Shown: positions 50,924 through 59,700 of the stretch, piece by piece
How positions within the stretch are numbered: position 1 is the first letter of the stretch
Layout: every line of letters begins with the position of its first letter
NCBI GenBank assembly: GCA_963698995.1
Contig: CAVOTD010000012.1
Span: 28,796-92,795, forward strand
Direction of reading: 5' to 3'
Origin: AP-15 sp963698995
GTDB lineage: Bacteria; Pseudomonadota; Alphaproteobacteria; ATCC43930; CGMCC-115725
DNA length: 64,000 bases
Made by a program: the position numbers and the translations under genes
Notes under the pieces: generated by a model
Seen by the model: only the letters and a program-made list of their open reading frames with translations
What the model was told of the DNA's origin: nothing
Database searches by the model: none

Positions 50924-53083
50924 TTACCTTGCGAGCGGGTCCGGGCGTAGCTGAAAGCGGACGACTTTGGGCAAGGTCCCCTTGCCGGTCTCGAGGTGGA
51001 ACATTGCCCGGGTGGCGTAAGTCGTCCACAATTCCCGACCTTTCCAGCCGGCATTCGGGTCATCGATGCGCCCGTCCACCCCCTTGGCGAAATAGCCGAT
51101 CACATAGGGGACGCGCAACGTAACGAACTTGCCGTCGACGAGGGCCAGCAATGCGTCGTTGAGATTGCCGGTGGCGATCGGGACGTTCTTGCCCAACCCT
51201 AATATGTTGAATTGGTCGACCCAGGTGTAATAGCTCGACTCGGCGCTGCCGGGATCGCTGATACCCTTGAACTGTGGGCCGGGGAAGGGATACAGCGTCC
51301 AACCCTCGGGGCAATGCTTGCCGATCGCGGTTGGGCCATTCAAGACCTTGCATTTGTGCCGGTCGAAGCTCGCCAAATGCCCGCTCGCCAGCGACGCCCA
51401 GAACACACCATTGCTGTCGATGTCGCCGCCGCGTGGTCCATAGCCCGGGAAGGGCGGCTCATAGATCTCGGTCAGGGCCGTGTGCGTCGGATCAGGTCCT
51501 GGGTCGACCCGAACCACGTATCCGGGGTATCCCAACGACGTGCCCCAGATTGTGCTGTCGACCGGGTTTACGGCGACCGAATAAAGGCCTGCTACAACGC
51601 GCTTGTCCTTTGTCGGGTCGACCGGTTGGTTGGGTTCGACATAATCGTCCCGCTTGCCATTGCCGTTGGTGTCGAGGATGAACGGCGTCCAGCCCTGCGA
51701 CTTTTGCTCGTCGCCGGTTTCCTCGAACATTTTGCGATTCAGCCAACCGACGACCGGCGTTTGCGGGCCGCCGGCGCTGGTCCACAACGTGTTGTTGGGG
51801 TCGGCGGCGAAATTCAGATGGTGCGTCGGAAAGCAGGTGCTGATCAGCGTGAATTTGCCGGTCGCTGGATCATACATCGAGAGGTGACGGTTTGCCTCTT
51901 GCAGCGGGAACACCTCCGCCGACGGGTGGCCGGAGCCTTTCTTGCAGAAATCCGGGTTCGCCGGAGGACGCACCCTCGCCGTGAACCAGACCCTGCCCTT
52001 CTCGTCCCTCATCGGGTTGTGCACGCTGCTCTGGCTGTCCCAGATTGGCTCCTCTCCCCAATAAGGCGACGGCGCCATCGGGGCAGCCTTGGAGGATGGC
52101 GTCTTTGGATCGCGCACCGGGTGTTTGATTTCGCTGACGGTATTGTGCATCGGATCGAGGATCGGGATGAAGTCCGTGCTCTCCTCTGGCGAGCCATAGA
52201 GCTTGCCGTTGGCGTCCAAGGTGGGATTGCGCCGGTCGGTCGAAGTCAGGTCGTGCAGGTAGGCGGTGGGCCGACTCCAATCCCACAAGGTCAGCACAAT
52301 GTTGCGCTCGATGCCTTGCGGCCGAGGGGGTTGGGCAAACGGCAATTCGCCTTTGGCGATCCTATCGGTCCAGTCGCCAAAATAGTGGAAAGCGAGCTGA
52401 GGGTCGAGCCGGTTGATGGTATTGACCATCTGGACCATGGCTTGCCCGGACTGGATGCGCCGCTGCCATGCCTCGGCCGAACTCTCGAAGTCGCCGAGCT
52501 TTTTGTGGATCGTGCGAGTCCCAATGGTGCCGATCGCGTGACACGCCATGCAGCCGGTGGTCTTTATTTGGTTCAGCCATTGGGCTTGGCTCGTCAGGTT
52601 CTCCGGCATGTTCTTGTCTCTTTGCGGGCCGGAGAATTCGCTTTGATCCGGAATCTTGAGCATCGAATACCAGTAGACCGCAGGATAATACTGTGCTGCC
52701 GCTGTCTTATTCGACGCCGCCACAGCTTTCAGATTAAGTGCCTTTCCGGGCATCGTCTCAACCTTCGGCGAGTTGACCAGTCCATAGCCCCGCACCCAAA
52801 CGCTGTAATGCGCGTTGGGAAGGTCGGGCATCACATAGCGTCCTTGATCGTCGGTGACGACGATCTTGGCAAATTTGGTCGGAAGCTCGGTGGTTTCAGC
52901 AATCACCCAGACGCCGGCTTCCGGCCCGTCCGCGCCGCTGACGACACCGCCGAGGTCGTGGTCGCCAATGCGGATCGCCGGGTCGGTGTTCTGCTGTGCG
53001 TTGAGGCGCATCGGAGCGGCGGCAATAAGCGCGCCTAGGACAATAGCCGCCATCGTTCGGAGCGATTGCCTTTTCTTCCTCAT
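50924..53083 (-). CDS. Exported CxxCH beta-propeller-like protein with carboxypeptidase-regulatory domain
   Basis: A 719-residue secreted protein. The signal peptide is MAAIVLGALIAAAPMRLNAQ. An Ig-like carboxypeptidase-regulatory domain follows: LGGVVSGADGPEAGVWVIAE and VVTDDQGRYVMPDLP. Then TTGCMACHAIGTIGTRTIHK provides one c-type heme motif (C-x-x-C-H). The long C-terminal part resembles a virginiamycin-B-lyase-type propeller, with blades such as YDPATGKFTLISTCF, SVAVNPVDSTIWGTSL and GVFWASLASGHLASFD. It is likely a periplasmic oxidoreductase or lyase. Its own role is unknown. It lies 46 bases upstream of MetE-like A and on the same strand. Confidence 0.8.
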   Translation of the reverse strand: MRKKRQSLRTMAAIVLGALIAAAPMRLNAQQNTDPAIRIGDHDLGGVVSGADGPEAGVWVIAETTELPTKFAKIVVTDDQGRYVMPDLPNAHYSVWVRGYGLVNSPKVETMPGKALNLKAVAASNKTAAAQYYPAVYWYSMLKIPDQSEFSGPQRDKNMPENLTSQAQWLNQIKTTGCMACHAIGTIGTRTIHKKLGDFESSAEAWQRRIQSGQAMVQMVNTINRLDPQLAFHYFGDWTDRIAKGELPFAQPPRPQGIERNIVLTLWDWSRPTAYLHDLTSTDRRNPTLDANGKLYGSPEESTDFIPILDPMHNTVSEIKHPVRDPKTPSSKAAPMAPSPYWGEEPIWDSQSSVHNPMRDEKGRVWFTARVRPPANPDFCKKGSGHPSAEVFPLQEANRHLSMYDPATGKFTLISTCFPTHHLNFAADPNNTLWTSAGGPQTPVVGWLNRKMFEETGDEQKSQGWTPFILDTNGNGKRDDYVEPNQPVDPTKDKRVVAGLYSVAVNPVDSTIWGTSLGYPGYVVRVDPGPDPTHTALTEIYEPPFPGYGPRGGDIDSNGVFWASLASGHLASFDRHKCKVLNGPTAIGKHCPEGWTLYPFPGPQFKGISDPGSAESSYYTWVDQFNILGLGKNVPIATGNLNDALLALVDGKFVTLRVPYVIGYFAKGVDGRIDDPNAGWKGRELWTTYATRAMFHLETGKGTLPKVVRFQLRPDPLAR

Positions 53084-53352
53084 ACTATTCCTCCCTTCAG
53101 AGCCGCACTCTTGAAAGATCCACCGCGCTCCACAACCACGATGCGCCCGGCTTCCGGATTTTCATAGGTTATTGCTCGCTCGCGCCAATACGAGCTGTTG
53201 CGTTTCACTGGACAGCCGCCGAACCGCTCTAGCCGCGGGCACACGGGCCAAATCTGCCTAGCCACGACATTCTCAGGCGCTGTCCGCCGGATCACTGAGA
53301 GTCCGTCTCCCGGAGGGACATCGTCAAAGCCTTGCATGGAGCGGGTGCTCAT
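53080..53352 (-). CDS. Hypothetical small protein (doubtful)
   Basis: A 90-codon frame beginning MSTRSMQGFDDVPPGDGLSV and ending VVVERGGSFKSAALKGGIV. Its stop overlaps the start of the CxxCH-protein gene by four bases (ATGA), which would fit translational coupling. There is no ribosome-binding site, and no family is recognised. If it is not real, 53084-53391 is simply the divergent promoter region of the two neighbouring genes. Confidence 0.22.
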   Translation of the reverse strand: MSTRSMQGFDDVPPGDGLSVIRRTAPENVVARQIWPVCPRLERFGGCPVKRNSSYWRERAITYENPEAGRIVVVERGGSFKSAALKGGIV

Positions 53353-53391
53353 GCAACCATTTCGAGCCTTGCCGATCGGACAACCCGAAGC

Positions 53392-54576
53392 ATGAAGCTC
53401 AGCACCGACCGAATACTCACGACCCATGTCGGAAGCCTACCACGCCCACCTGATCTTTTGGCGTTTCTCGAGGCGCGGGAGATCGGTCAGGACTTTGATC
53501 ATCGGGCTTTCGAGAAGAGCCTGAGCGGATGCGTCGACGAGATCGTAGAGAAGCAGGTCGCGGCCGGGATCGACATTGTCTGCGATGGCGAGCTCGGCAA
53601 GATCTCCTACACCTTCTATGTCCGTCACCGCTTGTCCGGGATTACGGCGTTTCGCGGCGGAGACACCGACAAGCCGCCGCAAACCGGGGCGCATCGCGAC
53701 CTTCTCGACCATCCCGATTTTATGCAACGTCTCAACCAGGCGCGCGGCGGCACCTCGTGGTTCAGCCGCGAGGCGGTGCCGTGCTGCACTGGGCCGGTCG
53801 CCTACCGCGACCGCCGACCGCTCGAAACCGATCTGCACAATCTTGCCGCTGCTTGCACGAAAACCAAGCCGCTCGAAGCGTTTATGAACGCGGCCTCACC
53901 CGGCGTGCTGACCAAATTCGTGCCGGACCGGTTCTACCGGGACGAGGACGCCTATGTCGATGCTCTCGCCAATGCTCTGAAGGAGGAATACGAGGCGATC
54001 ACCAGAGCCGGTTTCATCTTGCAGATCGATGCGCCCGATCTCGGCTCGGCCCGGCACAACCAATATCAGCACCTTACAGACGATGAATTCCTGCGCATTG
54101 CCGAGCGCAATATTGCAGCGCTCAATCACGCGACCGCCAATATTCCGCCTGAGGCGATGCGCATGCATTTGTGCTGGGGCAATTACGAAGGGCCGCACAC
54201 CCACGACATCCCGCTCGCCAAGATCTTCGAGGTCTGCATGCGAGCGCGGCCGGCCGGGCTATCCTTCGAGGCGGCCAATCCGCGCCATGCGCATGAATGG
54301 GAAGATCTGAGCGGCGCGAAAATCCCCGACGACAAAATCCTGATCCCCGGTGTGATCGATTCGACGACAAACTTTGTCGAGCATCCCCGGCTGATCACGC
54401 AGCGGATCTGTCGCTACGCCGACATCGTCGGGCGCGAGCGGGTGATTGCCGGCGCCGATTGCGGCTTTGCGACCTTCGCCTTTGTCAATAACGCGGTCGC
54501 GCCGTCGGTCGTCTGGGCAAAGCTAGCAGCACTGGCGCAGGGGGCGGAGATCGCCACTGCACGACTGTGGAATTAA
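53392..54576 (+). CDS. MetE-core-like (cobalamin-independent methionine synthase II family) protein B
   Basis: A 394-residue paralogue of the protein at 49729, read in the opposite direction. It starts MKLSTDRILTTHVGSLPRPP and shares the zinc-ligand motifs MRMHLCWGNYEGP, FEAANPRHAHEWE and AGADCGFATFAF. It differs by an insert with GGTSWFSREAVPCCTGPVAY. By eye the two are about half identical. Both lack the N-terminal half of MetE. A DctM fragment begins almost at its stop codon, and a GGAGG overlaps the end, so another gene once followed directly. Confidence 0.85.
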   Translation: MKLSTDRILTTHVGSLPRPPDLLAFLEAREIGQDFDHRAFEKSLSGCVDEIVEKQVAAGIDIVCDGELGKISYTFYVRHRLSGITAFRGGDTDKPPQTGAHRDLLDHPDFMQRLNQARGGTSWFSREAVPCCTGPVAYRDRRPLETDLHNLAAACTKTKPLEAFMNAASPGVLTKFVPDRFYRDEDAYVDALANALKEEYEAITRAGFILQIDAPDLGSARHNQYQHLTDDEFLRIAERNIAALNHATANIPPEAMRMHLCWGNYEGPHTHDIPLAKIFEVCMRARPAGLSFEAANPRHAHEWEDLSGAKIPDDKILIPGVIDSTTNFVEHPRLITQRICRYADIVGRERVIAGADCGFATFAFVNNAVAPSVVWAKLAALAQGAEIATARLWN

Positions 54577-54589
54577 GGAGGCATGCCTA

Positions 54590-55128
54590 TGCGGTTTTGC
54601 GCCGGCTGCCGCGCGACTTTGCCCAGGCCGGCCTGATTTATTCGCTGCCGCTGATCACGATCGGCGCCGCCTCGGCGTTCGGCTGGATGCTCGCCTATCT
54701 GCGCGGCCCGATCATAGTCTCCGGCTGGATCGCCAATCTCGCCGGCGATGACCCCTATCTTCACGATCGTCGGCGATTTCATCGAGCCGATCGATCCCGT
54801 GCATTGTGATCTTTATGTCGATCGTCGCCGCATTGACCGAGGCCGGCGGCATCAACCCGGTGCATATGGGGTCGTGCTGATCGTCACGCTCGCCTTTGGG
54901 CTGATCACCCCGCCTTACCGGCTGGCATTGCTGATGGCCTCAAAATTCGTTGGGGTGCGCTTCTCGCAGGCATTGCGCGCCTCATTGTCGGTCTATGTGG
55001 TCTTTTTCGCGACGATCGCCGCCTGCATTTTTCTGCCCGACGTGGTGCTGTGGCTCCCCAAGCACCTGTTCCCGGAGGCCGTCGGCTGCTTGAAGAACCC
55101 GAACGGCCCCGGCTATATTTGCCCGTAA
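54590..55128 (+). pseudogene. TRAP transporter large permease (DctM) C-terminal relic
   Basis: Only the last 180 or so residues of a normally 430-residue DctM are present. Readable pieces are SLPLITIGAASAFGWMLAYL, MTPIFTIVGDFIEPI and IVIFMSIVAALTEAGGINPV. GVVLIVTLAFGLITPPY (the family hallmark), SKFVGVRFSQALRASL and CLKNPNGPGYICP follow. The frame changes near 54748, 54795 and 54868. The missing N-terminus cannot be a sequencing slip, so this is a real truncation, probably from a deletion that joined it to the MetE-like gene. Confidence 0.75.
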
Positions 55129-55142
55129 TGTTTACCGACCGA

Positions 55143-56283
55143 TTAGGAACTCATCGGGTGCTCGAGAAAAAAGCGAAGCATTTCCCGCGTTGCATCCGGC
55201 CCCTGCGGATCGGTGTAGGAACCGACGGGATTGCCGCCCGACCAGGCATGGCCGGCGCCATGAGTGATCCACTGCTCAAACATCGCAACGCCATCGAGGT
55301 CGCGGTAGATGGTGCGGGTATAGGCGCGGCCGCCCGGTACCCTGCCGTGCTCGACCGTCACGCGTAGATCGGGATTCAGCCGCTCCTGCAACTGCGCGAT
55401 GACCTGATCGCCGTTTTGCGGGTGTACTGTCGTGTCCTGATCGCCATGGAACACGATCGCCGCGGACGGTCCGCGAAGATCGTCTCTTGGCGGATTGGCT
55501 GTGACTGCCGTTGGCTGGCTGGCTCCGGCGCATTGCCGCAAAGGCCGAGGCGACGTCGCTGGCAGCACCGCAGGCGAGCCCGGAATGGACGCCGATTGCC
55601 GCATAGAGATCGGAATAGGTCGCCGCGAGGATCGCGGCCTCCGCGGCACCCGCCGAGAGCCCGGCAGCGTAGACGCGTCTTTCATCGATCGAGTAGTCGC
55701 TAATGATTTGGCGGGTGATGCCGGAGATCAGCAAGGGCTCGCCCTGGCCGCGGGTTTGGTCGCTCGGACGGAACCAGTTCCAGCATTTGGAGGGATTGGC
55801 CGACGCAGCCTGTTCCGGATAGGCCACAAAGCAGTTGTGCCCGTCGGCGCGCACATTCATCCGGGTGCCGGCAGCAAAATCATCGGGCGATTGAGTACAA
55901 CCGTGCAGCATGACAATCAATGGCAGCGGCTGGCCGCAATAGCCGCTCGGCACGAAGAGCTTATAGGCGCGGCTGCCGGCCTGGTTGCTGTAGGACTTCG
56001 TGAGAAACCGTCCCCGGTCCGCTATTCCGCGAGACTGCGCCGCAGACGGCCGCGCCACGCCACCCGCATCGGGCGCAAGGCCGATGCCGGTCATCCGGTC
56101 CAAAAAGCGACGCAGCGCTTCGGGCAACTGCGCTCGGACCGCGCCTTGGGCGGCATCGGTCACCTCAAGGTTGACCTTTGCCCCCCGGAGCATGCGCTGC
56201 AGCTGCGCCGTGCTCTCAGTCAGACGGCCGGCTCGGATCAAGCGGCTTGCTTCACGCATGCCGAGCGGCGCTCTGTCGCTCAT
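55143..56283 (-). CDS. PHB depolymerase-family esterase (frame broken)
   Basis: LpqC/PHB-depolymerase-type serine esterase of about 380 residues. Motifs are FVPSGYCGQPLPLIVMLHGC then TQSPDDF (oxyanion region), NCFVAYPEQAASAN, and RVYAAGLSAGAAEAAILAAT with the catalytic Ser in G-L-S-A-G. IVFHGDQDTTVHPQNG holds the Asp, and THGAGHAWSGGNPVGSYTDP the His. One extra base near 55535 breaks the frame. No secretion signal is seen, so it may act on intracellular or short-chain polyester or feruloyl-type esters. A ribbon-helix-helix regulator gene lies 61 bases upstream. Confidence 0.87.
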
Positions 56284-56344
56284 CGTGACATTCCTCTATT
56301 CGAAGGGTTCGGCTGAGGCGGCGGCGATCTACCAGTTCCGCCGA

Positions 56345-56785
56345 TCAACGAATGCGGCTTGCCAGAGCGGCCTTGACCGCAGGACTGGCGTGCAGCGCTC
56401 CCAACACCGCGATCGAGCCGATGGTGGCGCAGGCGAGCTCGGGGGAGACGTCGTTGGCAATGCTGGCCAGACCCAGCACACGGATATGCAGGGTCTTTCC
56501 GGCGGCGCGCGCCGCCTCCAGATCATCGCGGCTGAAGTGCCGCAACCCCAGCTCCACTTGATTGCGCGCAACCACCTGCTTCAGCGTATCGACGTGCCGC
56601 TCGAGCTGGTTTCGAATGGCGGTGCGGATGAAGTCGCTGCGGTTCGAATAGAACCCCTCCCGGACCATCAGGTCGATCTGCCCGAGATCGACATGCCCGA
56701 GGTTGATGGTGATCTTCTCGTTGTCCGCAGTCTTCGAGCGAAGATCACCGGCACGGCCTGTCATTCCATACCATCTCATGGCCAT
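56345..56785 (-). CDS. CopG/Arc-type ribbon-helix-helix transcriptional regulator
   Basis: A protein of up to 146 residues. The N-terminal RHH fold is seen in KITINLGHVDLGQIDLMVRE with GFYSNRSDFIRTAIRNQLER, where the first stretch is the DNA-contacting beta-strand. A C-terminal domain of about 80 residues (TLHIRVLGLASIANDVSPEL and IGSIAVLGALHASPAVKAAL) may bind a ligand. The start is uncertain: an ATG at 56764 (MTGRAGDLRSK) would be as good. The gene is leftward and upstream of the esterase gene, so it may regulate it. Confidence 0.75.
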   Translation of the reverse strand: MAMRWYGMTGRAGDLRSKTADNEKITINLGHVDLGQIDLMVREGFYSNRSDFIRTAIRNQLERHVDTLKQVVARNQVELGLRHFSRDDLEAARAAGKTLHIRVLGLASIANDVSPELACATIGSIAVLGALHASPAVKAALASRIR

Positions 56786-56966
56786 CCGTTTGGATGGAAA
56801 TGGGCGTGACCGTTACCTATTCAAGGCTCTGACGTGCTTTGCACGAAAGGATCGGGCGCTGTTGTTGCATACTCCCAATGCGGAATATGCCCATCATTTA
56901 CGCGTGCAGGCGGGTATGATGAGGTCAGCCAGCTGTGCGCGCTGATAAAAATGGAAAGGGGAAACG

Positions 56967-57879
56967 ATGGATCCGATCGTCGGCAGCGGCAAATACACCT
57001 ACAAAGTCAACGAGGATTGGGCTCGCCCTCCAGAAGGCATCGAAATCAGGGCGTGCGCTGTTTCCGTCGATTCACGAGACCGGGTCTACTGTTTCAATCG
57101 GAACTCCGAGCATCCGGTCGTCATCTTCGACCGCGACGGCAGTTTTCTGTCGTCCTGGGGCGCCGGGATGTTCACGTTTCCGCACGCGATCCGCATCGAC
57201 GACGCAGGATTTTGTCTGGCTGACCGACGAGCATCACGGGCAATTCATGAAATTCACCACCGATGGCGAGTTGCTGCAGACCATCGGCGCCAAAGGCCAG
57301 CGCTCCGATACCGGGGTGCCGGAGGACGATTTCAGCTCCGCTGCGTGGAAAAAGGTGACGCATGGCGGGGGGCCGTTCAACCTGCCGACCGACATAGCGT
57401 TTGCGCCGAGCGGCGAGATGTTCATGACCGACGGATACGGCAATGCTCGCGTGCACAAATTCTCGGCCGACGGGAAATATCTCTTCTCGTGGGGCGAGCC
57501 GGGAAAGGCGCCGGGGCAGTTCAATCTGCCGCACGGTGTTTGGATCGACCGCCGCGGGCGGGTGCTGGTCGCCGATCGTGAAAACGACCGGGTGCAGGTC
57601 TTCGACCAGGACGGCAAATTGCTGACCGTGTGGCCGACCGAACTGATCGGCCCGGCGTTTTTCTATGTCGATGACGACGACGCCGTCTACATCCCCGAGC
57701 ACAATGGCGGCATGATCAGCATCCTGACCCTCGACGGCGAGCGTCTCGCGCGCTGGGGCGACGGCCCGATCAACCGCTCGTGCCACGGCATCTGGGTCGA
57801 CTCGCACAGCGACCTCTACGTCGTGCAGCCGGGCGAATGGGGCCGCGCACGGCGCATCGTCAAGTACCAGCGGCAATAG
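56967..57879 (+). CDS. NHL-repeat protein (peptidylglycine amidating lyase-like) (frame broken)
   Basis: Six-bladed beta-propeller of about 304 residues. It starts MDPIVGSGKYTYKVNEDWAR with AAAGGGGA just upstream. NHL blades are VDSRDRVYCFNRNSEHPVVI, FVWLTDEHHGQFMKFTTDGE and IAFAPSGEMFMTDGYGNARV. VWIDRRGRVLVADRENDRVQ and IWVDSHSDLYVVQPGEWG follow. One extra base near 57208 breaks the frame. Such proteins bind metal at the propeller centre and can be lyases or scaffolds. There is no signal peptide. The short gene at 57933 follows on the same strand. Confidence 0.82.
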
Positions 57880-57932
57880 CAGCTCGCCGCAGCTGCATTC
57901 AAGCAATAAGCTCAATAGGAGGAAAAACCCCG

Positions 57933-58163
57933 ATGTCGGAAAAGCCAGTGCAGAACGACAACAACCGACTGACTTTTAGTGACGAGGACTTTGAGCGGCG
58001 CTATTCGCCCGAAAAGGCAGCGGCGGCGGTGTCCGGAGCTGGTCATCCTTCTCCCATTGCAACTGCGCAAGTCCAACCTCTCTCTGCCGGCACTGGCCGC
58101 AGTCGCAACAGATTTATGCGCACGCTGATCCGACGGCGTCTGGCCTCGCACGGGACGACCTGA
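57933..58163 (+). CDS. Small conserved-looking hypothetical protein
   Basis: A 76-residue protein beginning MSEKPVQNDNNRLTFSDEDF and ending FMRTLIRRRLASHGTT. AGGAGG lies ten bases upstream of the ATG. The N-terminal half is acidic (SDEDFERRYSPEK) and the C-terminus strongly basic, with no membrane segment. I do not recognise it. It follows the NHL-repeat gene and sits upstream of the SAM-II element. Confidence 0.55.
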   Translation: MSEKPVQNDNNRLTFSDEDFERRYSPEKAAAAVSGAGHPSPIATAQVQPLSAGTGRSRNRFMRTLIRRRLASHGTT

Positions 58164-58238
58164 TCGACCGCTCCGTTACCGAGAGCCGGCGCGCATGCTC
58201 GGGACTTGACGCGAGCGGGGCGAGACGTTAGAAGACAG

Positions 58239-58297
58239 TGATCGTGGTGGATTTGAGCCGACCGGCTTGCGGCCACGTTAAATAAGCGCTAAAAGGT
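58239..58297 (+). ncRNA. SAM-II riboswitch
   Basis: The conserved core GGATTTGAGCCGACCGGCTT, then GCGGCCACGTTAAATAAGCG followed by CTAAAAGG, is the SAM-II (SAM-alpha) aptamer. The P1 stem is formed by GCCG/CGGC-type pairing, and the CTAAA segment pairs back into the loop as a pseudoknot. It lies about 90 bases before metZ, the usual location in alphaproteobacteria. S-adenosylmethionine binding would lower expression of sulfhydrylase. Confidence 0.9.
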
Positions 58298-58313
58298 CGA
58301 GAGTTCTGAAAGG

Positions 58314-58345
58314 AGCCCTGGCCCGCGCGGGACCGGGGCTTTTTG
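58314..58345 (+). terminator. Intrinsic terminator between riboswitch and metZ
   Basis: AGCCCTGGCCCGC and GCGGGACCGGGGCT form a GC-rich hairpin followed by a run of five T. It stands 16 bases after the aptamer and before the metZ start. Read-through control (attenuation) by the SAM-II aptamer is therefore more likely here than pure blockage of the ribosome site, although both could operate. Confidence 0.7.
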
Positions 58346-58386
58346 CTGTCCGGATCGGCGCGGCCCCCGATTGGAGAGACCCGCCG

Positions 58387-59592
58387 ATGACCCGACCCGT
58401 GCTGCCCCCCGACCTCGCCTCGAGCCTCGACCCCGCGACGATCCTGGTGCGCGGCGGCGCGACCCGCAGCGCGCACGACGAGACCTGCGAGGCGCTGTTT
58501 ATGACGTCGGGCTTTGTCTATGACACCGCCGCCGCGGCCGAAGAGGCTTTTGCCCAGGAAGGCTCGCGCTTTGTCTATTCGCGGTATCGCAACCCGACGG
58601 TGGCGATGTTCGAGGAGCGGCTGCGGCTCCTCGAAGGGGCCGAGGCGTGCCGCGCTACGGCGAGCGGAATGGCGGCGGTGTTCGCGGCCCTGTTGTGCCG
58701 GCTGCGTGCCGGCCAGCGCGTCGTGTCGAGCCGCGCCCTGTTCGGCTCGTGTCATTACATCGTCGCCGACCTGTTGCCGCGCTGGGGCATAGAGACCCTG
58801 CTGATCGACGGCCGCGACCTCGGCGCCTGGGAGGCGGCACTCGCCGGCGGCGCCACGCTCGCCTTTTGCGAGAGCCCGTCCAACCCGGCGATGGAAATCA
58901 TCGATCTCGCCGAGGTCGCGCGCCTGACCCACCGGGCCGGCGGCATCCTCGTCGTCGACAACGTATTCGCGACACCGCTGCTGCAGAAGCCGCTGACATT
59001 CGGGGCCGATGTCGTCGTCTATTCGGCGACCAAGCACATCGACGGCCAGGGGCGGTGTCTCGGCGGCGCCATTCTGGCGTCGGAGAAATTCGTCAAGGAC
59101 GATCTCGGCCCGTTCTACCGGCATACCGGGCCGTCTTTGAGCCCATTCAATGCCTGGCTGCTGCTGAAGGGCCTCGAGACGCTGGAGCTCCGCGTCGACC
59201 GGCAGTGCCGCACCGCGGCGGCGGTCGCAAACTATCTCGAGAGCCATCCCAAAATCGCTCGCGTGCTCTATCCCGGGCTGCCGAGCCACCCGCAATATCA
59301 GCTGGCGCGCCGGCAAATGAAACAAGGCGGCAGCCTGGTCTGCTTTGACATTGCCGGCGGCAAGGAAGGCTGCTTTCGCTTTCTCGACGCGTTGCGCCTC
59401 GTCGACATCTCCAACAACCTCGGAGATTCGAAGAGCCTGGTCACCCATCCGGCGACAACGACCCATTCACGCCTCAAGCCCGAGGAGCGCGCCGAGCTCG
59501 GGATCGGGGACGGGCTGGTGCGCTTTTCGGCCGGGCTCGAAGCCGAAGCCGACCTGCTGGGTGACATCGAGAGGGCGTTGAACCACGTTTAG
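58387..59592 (+). CDS. metZ: O-succinylhomoserine sulfhydrylase MetZ
   Basis: PLP-dependent Cys/Met-metabolism enzyme that makes homocysteine from O-succinylhomoserine and sulfide. At 401 residues it is complete and unbroken. Motifs are YSRYRNPTVAMFEERLRLLE (phosphate and cofactor region), the PLP-lysine segment VVYSATKHIDGQGRCLGG, and the C-terminal LGDSKSLVTHPATTTHSRL. GGAGAG lies nine bases upstream of the ATG. It is controlled by the SAM-II element. The sulfite reductase gene downstream supplies the sulfide it needs. Confidence 0.94.
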   Translation: MTRPVLPPDLASSLDPATILVRGGATRSAHDETCEALFMTSGFVYDTAAAAEEAFAQEGSRFVYSRYRNPTVAMFEERLRLLEGAEACRATASGMAAVFAALLCRLRAGQRVVSSRALFGSCHYIVADLLPRWGIETLLIDGRDLGAWEAALAGGATLAFCESPSNPAMEIIDLAEVARLTHRAGGILVVDNVFATPLLQKPLTFGADVVVYSATKHIDGQGRCLGGAILASEKFVKDDLGPFYRHTGPSLSPFNAWLLLKGLETLELRVDRQCRTAAAVANYLESHPKIARVLYPGLPSHPQYQLARRQMKQGGSLVCFDIAGGKEGCFRFLDALRLVDISNNLGDSKSLVTHPATTTHSRLKPEERAELGIGDGLVRFSAGLEAEADLLGDIERALNHV

Positions 59593-59700
59593 CGTTATAA
59601 TTCTGTAATTATGTAAGAATTGACAGAAAGAGGTCGCTATAACTATCTGAACCACATCGGTAGGCGGCACTTTGCCGTCTGGTCGCCAGAGGGCTGCCGT

